Positions 60,440 to 64,000 of a DNA stretch of 64,000 bases are shown here, piece after piece; within the stretch, counting starts at the first letter, position 1, and each line of letters starts with the position of its first letter. The notes below the pieces were generated by a model. It was not told the origin of the DNA and made no database searches. It saw nothing but the letters and a program-made list of their open reading frames with translations. The position numbers and the translations under genes were made by a program. Source of the stretch: RGIG4576 sp045656705 (GTDB lineage Bacteria > Bacteroidota > Bacteroidia > Bacteroidales > Muribaculaceae); NCBI GenBank assembly GCA_045656705.1, contig JAZORR010000013.1, positions 1-64,000 of the forward strand. The letters are read 5' to 3'.

Positions 60440-60883
60440 TTACAATTGTTCTACTTCAAGAATGATACTATCATATCCTACTATACGCACACGCTCACCA
60501 GCAAATACTTCAGAGCCATCGGTGGTGCGTGCCTGCCAACGGTCGCCATCTACACGCACTCGGCCTGTGCCATGTGCAGGAATGCTTTCAATCACTTCCA
60601 CCACACGACCTTTGAGTGCATCCATATTGCTGAGTGCTGCATCGCCACCTTTTTCGGATCTACGCTTTTGCCAACGCTTCACAGCCGGTGCAAATAGCAC
60701 AAAAGCCACCACAGTGCCCACAGCAAGGGCAAGTAACTGCATTTCGATGCTTGCACCACATAGTGTAGCCACCATAGCACACAAACTTCCTACTGCCATA
60801 CAAAATGTAGCCACGATGAATGTGAAGAGTTCCACCACCACGAGCAGGGCTGTAATAATGAGCCAAATCAACCAGTTTTCCAT
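60440..60883 (-). CDS. NfeD-family membrane protein
   Basis: A 147-aa protein with two or three N-terminal helices (about residues 4-27, 28-45 and 48-66) and a C-terminal OB-fold (~80-147: LKGRVVEVIESIPAHGTGRVRVDGDRWQART) typical of the short NfeD type without a protease domain. It is co-transcribed with the SPFH gene, its usual partner. Confidence 0.92.
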   Translation of the reverse strand: MENWLIWLIITALLVVVELFTFIVATFCMAVGSLCAMVATLCGASIEMQLLALAVGTVVAFVLFAPAVKRWQKRRSEKGGDAALSNMDALKGRVVEVIESIPAHGTGRVRVDGDRWQARTTDGSEVFAGERVRIVGYDSIILEVEQL

Positions 60884-60996
60884 AATTTTTTCCTTTCTGT
60901 CTTAAATTCTCTATAAGAATATTGTTTCGTTTGAAATAGTTTTGTACTTTCGTCACCACTTTGCGTGTGCGAAATGTAATGTGTAAGTTTTCAATA

Positions 60997-61027
60997 CAAA
61001 TATAACTATTTTTAAGCAAAAATCAAA
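60997..61027 (-). promoter_or_regulatory. Promoter of the NfeD-SPFH operon
   Basis: TTTG (61027-61024), 19-nt spacer, TATATTTG (61004-60997) on the minus strand. The 5' leader would be about 105 nt. Confidence 0.7.
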
Positions 61028-61104
61028 CCTACAAATAAGATTTCGTAGCATTTAAGTAAATTTTACCCAACTCACAGAATTTTTCACCAAAATCACCTAT
61101 TATT

Positions 61105-61260
61105 ATGGCAGATAACTACCTCGAAAATCAATATGAAGAATATCTAAAGCAGAAAGCAGCAAAAGAAAACGCCAAGCGCATAGCCTGGCGTAAACGATTG
61201 CAAGCCTACAAAGAAAAGCTTGCTAAAGAGAAAGAAAACCAAACCGAAAAGAAAGATTAG
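61105..61260 (+). CDS. Small charged protein, conserved-looking, 51 aa
   Basis: MADNYLENQYEEYLKQKAAK... to TEKKD, a highly charged, fully helical small protein. Bacteroidales genomes carry similar small proteins starting MADNYLE, often mislabelled as a dehydrogenase; that is from recall. The stop at 61258-61260 is followed 24 nt later by a strong terminator, so it forms its own unit. Codon use is normal. Function unknown. Confidence 0.72.
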   Translation: MADNYLENQYEEYLKQKAAKENAKRIAWRKRLQAYKEKLAKEKENQTEKKD

Positions 61261-61284
61261 CGTTAAACTACCTTCTCAATATAA

Positions 61285-61322
61285 AATGAGGGTTGTGCAT
61301 TTTGTTTTGCACAACCCTCATT
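61285..61322. terminator. Bidirectional terminator between the 51-aa gene and the T9SS cargo gene
   Basis: A perfect 15-bp stem (61285-61299 with 61308-61322) and 8-nt loop, placed between convergent genes. Tails are only weakly T-rich. Confidence 0.8.
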
Positions 61323-61364
61323 CATTAGGGAGTAATAAGTAACATCACGCTACTCATCAAAGTA

Positions 61365-64000
61365 TTACTTCTTAACTACGTGGAATGTAGCCACACCATC
61401 TTCAGTAACCACTTGCAAGATGTAAACACCTTCAGCAAGTTCAGCCACGTTGATAGCCTTAGCTACACCTTGAGTAGATGCTTCAAGTGAGCTATAAACC
61501 TTAGCACCATTAGCCGCATAGATTGTGTAAGATGTTTCCTTAGCAGAGAAGTCGCAAGTTACAAACAATGTTTCGGCTACTGGATTAGGATATACCTCAA
61601 CCTTTGCATTCAAGCTATTTTCGTCGATACCTGTAGAAGTTGTAGATACAATCACCTTGAATGTGTTGCTTGAAGAAGCACCATTGCTATCAGTAGCCAC
61701 TACAGTCACTTCCACTTCGCCCACTGCAGTACCGACGAAAATCACACCGTTTGCAGTAGTAAACGCAGTGACTACGCCTGAATTAGATAGAGACATAGAG
61801 TAAGTCATCTTATCGCCATCAGGATCAGCAAACAAGTTTTCGTAAGAAATTATAGGAGAAGCAGCGTCAAGAGACAATTCAATGTCCTTCATAGCCACCG
61901 CTTCAGGAGCACGATTCACGTGTTCTACTTCGTAGTTGACAAGAGCTTGAGCTTCATTGTTGTATACGTCGATAGCACTCAAAGAGAAAGCATACTTGCC
62001 AGCATCGCCATAAGCAGGAGCAATAGCCACTTCCACATTCACACCAGCAGGAGCATTCTTCACTGTGATAGTACCATCTTCGGCAGTAGTCACCTCAGCA
62101 GTAGCATCGATAGCAGTAACCGCCTTCACACTTGCCAATTGAGCAGGAGAACTAAATATCAAAGTAAAGTCGTCGGCATCCTCATCCACAACAGCGATGT
62201 TCACGCTTGTGGTTTCAGCTTCCTTAGCATAAACAGTTTCAGCAGGAGCATTGATAGTAGGAGCACCATTCTTATCAAGGTAGATAGGGAAGTTGATAAT
62301 AGGTTGAGTAGGATCGCTTGTCTTGATTACAAGAACAGCCTTGTTACCCTTCACAAGAGGAGCAGCTGCTGCATTAATTTGCACCTTCAATTCCACTGAA
62401 CTTGCAGGAGCATCGTTAGTGCTCAACGGACCAACAACAGCACCGCCGCCTACGCCTGGATCACCACCTTGGTTTTCACCTCCTTCGGCAGGAGCTTCAA
62501 GCACACCAATCTTTTCTTCGTTCAATAGTCTCACCCAAGCATCACCTGCCACTGTTTCAAGACAAGATAGAATGTGACCTAAAGAACCATATTGGTCTTT
62601 GAACAAAGCAGCAAGGTCGAACCATCCGTAACCTTCGACATAAGCCATATAACGGTTAGAAACAACCGATTCTTCCTTATAACATACAAATCCAGGATAT
62701 TCTACACCTACAGGATAAGAAACGATTACATGGAATTCTTCGTTAGGATTCATATACACAGCCTTGTCAAGAGGTACAATAATAAATCGTCCACCTTCCA
62801 TTTCGTCGATGTGGAATGTTCCCTTACCCACAACAACACCTGTAGTTGGGTCGGCAGAATCACCACCTCTCACCACTTCTACTACGATATCCACATTCTT
62901 AAGATCAGCCACATAAGCAGCAGTGTAGATATGTGAAATATTGAAACCTTCGGCAGGAGCTACGAAAGCAGTTGCAATCTTATACTCGTTGTAAGTATTA
63001 CCTGCACCATATTGGTGAGCAGTAGTGTTACCTGGCATTGCAGGATAGAACAAAGCATTGTTATGTTCAAAGTCTTGAGGAGTATCATAAGTGTTGGTGC
63101 TTGTAGCCATTGGCTCGATTTCGCTCTTAATCTTAGCACGAAGCAAAGATGTATTAGCTACCGACATAGGATTGATAGCAACCTTCTTGTCCATTGGAGC
63201 GATACCACCACCTTGATCTTCACTACCTTGTTCGCCAACACCGGTTGGATCCATACGAAGTTCGTAAGTCATCTTATACTGACCAGCATTGCTCAATGTC
63301 ACAGTTTCGATGCTTGAGTGGTTTTCGGCAGCATTTTCCACACGAATTTCCGACTTATCAAGCACTGCATAAGGAGCTTGAGTGACAATGAAACGCACAT
63401 TCACCACAGCTACATCACTTTCGTTGTAGTAGAAAGTCAAAGGCACATCGTAAGTGCCAGGAGTGTAGGCAGTAGTATAGTCAATCATTGGAATAGTGAA
63501 ATAAGTACCATTATTATCCACTGTCACAGGAGTGTAATCAAAGTATTGACTCCAAGCATAATTGCCTGTAGGTTCACCTGTGATCCAATCCAATTCAGGA
63601 GCATAATAATAAGTGCTAAATATAGGTGTGTACATATCAAACCATTCGTCGTAGATAGAAGGACCACCATTCACCACATTAGTAATAGTAAATGCAGCAG
63701 TACCATGGTTTTCAATCTTGATAGCAGCTTCGTACATAGCACCCATACCTGTCACACCACCATTAGGAAGGTCTTCACGGTATCCGTCGTACGAACCGAT
63801 AATACGTTCCACTACGATAGTGTCGGTTGGGAACACAGGCTTAGCCACACCCACGATATTCAATTCGATAGGTATTTCCACCTTTTCCTTGCTTGGTACA
63901 TTAGAATTGATAGTGATATTGCTATTGTAAACACCAGCAAGTTTGTCGGTCTTCACATCGATATCGATAGTGCGATTAGCACCAGCAGGAACAGTAACAT
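61365..64000 (-). CDS. T9SS cargo protein, 3' part (runs off the right edge)
   Basis: At least 878 codons; the frame stays open to the window edge beyond the GTG at 63956 (VTVPAGANRTIDIDVKTDKLAG...), so the N-terminus is missing. Visible parts: beta-sandwich units resembling ASPM-SPD2-Hydin/DUF-type repeats (YNSNITINSNVPSKEKVEIPIELNIVG; LVKGNKAVLVIKTSDPTQPIINFPIYL), a choice-of-anchor-like segment, and a cadherin-like unit (NRAPEAVAMKDIELSL...FADPDGDKMTYSMSLS). The last ~75 residues (VEVYPNPVAETLFVTCDFSAKETSY... to GVATFHVVKK) are a classical type A sorting domain. The missing N-terminus may hold an enzyme such as an S8 protease; that cannot be judged here. Confidence 0.85.
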   Translation of the reverse strand, partial: VTVPAGANRTIDIDVKTDKLAGVYNSNITINSNVPSKEKVEIPIELNIVGVAKPVFPTDTIVVERIIGSYDGYREDLPNGGVTGMGAMYEAAIKIENHGTAAFTITNVVNGGPSIYDEWFDMYTPIFSTYYYAPELDWITGEPTGNYAWSQYFDYTPVTVDNNGTYFTIPMIDYTTAYTPGTYDVPLTFYYNESDVAVVNVRFIVTQAPYAVLDKSEIRVENAAENHSSIETVTLSNAGQYKMTYELRMDPTGVGEQGSEDQGGGIAPMDKKVAINPMSVANTSLLRAKIKSEIEPMATSTNTYDTPQDFEHNNALFYPAMPGNTTAHQYGAGNTYNEYKIATAFVAPAEGFNISHIYTAAYVADLKNVDIVVEVVRGGDSADPTTGVVVGKGTFHIDEMEGGRFIIVPLDKAVYMNPNEEFHVIVSYPVGVEYPGFVCYKEESVVSNRYMAYVEGYGWFDLAALFKDQYGSLGHILSCLETVAGDAWVRLLNEEKIGVLEAPAEGGENQGGDPGVGGGAVVGPLSTNDAPASSVELKVQINAAAAPLVKGNKAVLVIKTSDPTQPIINFPIYLDKNGAPTINAPAETVYAKEAETTSVNIAVVDEDADDFTLIFSSPAQLASVKAVTAIDATAEVTTAEDGTITVKNAPAGVNVEVAIAPAYGDAGKYAFSLSAIDVYNNEAQALVNYEVEHVNRAPEAVAMKDIELSLDAASPIISYENLFADPDGDKMTYSMSLSNSGVVTAFTTANGVIFVGTAVGEVEVTVVATDSNGASSSNTFKVIVSTTSTGIDENSLNAKVEVYPNPVAETLFVTCDFSAKETSYTIYAANGAKVYSSLEASTQGVAKAINVAELAEGVYILQVVTEDGVATFHVVKK

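Overview
The window reads as chromosomal DNA of a gut-type Bacteroidales bacterium (Bacteroidota). Evidence: a SusC/SusD/lipoprotein trio, several large secreted proteins ending in type IX secretion (T9SS, type A) sorting domains, an N-succinylornithine-type carbamoyltransferase, a Wzi-like capsule assembly protein, the DUF177-rpmF-fabH-era-der block, and repeated matches to the Bacteroidota promoter consensus (TTTG, about 19-21 nt, TAnnTTTG). Family cannot be fixed by eye; Muribaculaceae- or Prevotellaceae-like is a guess.

Layout. 1-6340: the end of one IS copy at the window edge, tRNA-Gln(UUG), tyrS, a small lipoprotein, a Wzi-like outer-membrane protein, a GNGPS-motif (MptE/GT42-like) protein, then a complete copy of the same IS (IS256-like, zinc-ribbon variant) next to a small unknown gene. 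6366-10102: an unknown remnant, a CBS-nucleotidyltransferase (PtmE-like) and an ABC-2 exporter pair. 10228-15615: a modular DUF5689-type lipoprotein and its TonB-dependent receptor. 15805-28974: a membrane lipoprotein, a CE1-like esterase, three large secreted proteins (LRR, S8 protease, propeller-like) and an EEP-family phosphoesterase. 29060-38114: a U32 protease-like protein, then a nonulosonate (sialic/legionaminic acid type) locus: legB, neuD-like, neuB, neuC, neuA. This locus is split by an AT-rich island of immunity-like genes (two Imm26-like paralogues, an Imm11/DUF1629-like protein, an unknown, and a lipoprotein gene with an in-frame stop). 38130-38884: a RAYT (Y1 transposase) bracketed by REP-like hairpin units. 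38975-45179: susE-like, susD, susC. Upstream of susC sits a compact promoter-plus-terminator unit that looks like a small RNA. 45955-54526: an M16 protease, a HAD phosphatase and the DUF177-rpmF-fabH-era-der run. 54817-57531: a fimbrillin-like/beta-helix surface lipoprotein preceded by two G-tracts. 58070-64000: argF', a decayed beta-barrel fragment, an NfeD/SPFH pair, a 51-aa conserved-looking small protein, and a T9SS cargo protein running off the right edge.

How the genes fit together: most of the window serves the cell surface. Legionaminic/sialic-type sugar synthesis (legB, neuD, neuB, neuC, neuA, plus the distant PtmE-like and MptE-like genes), Wzi, SusCD import, T9SS cargo and a fimbrillin-like adhesin all point to envelope decoration and glycan use. 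The most unusual items are the candidate sRNA upstream of susC, the immunity island inside the nonulosonate locus with no LegC aminotransferase in sight, the RAYT with its own REP pairs showing compensatory stem changes, and the G-tract promoter of the fimbrillin-like gene. Nothing here proves a wholly new system.
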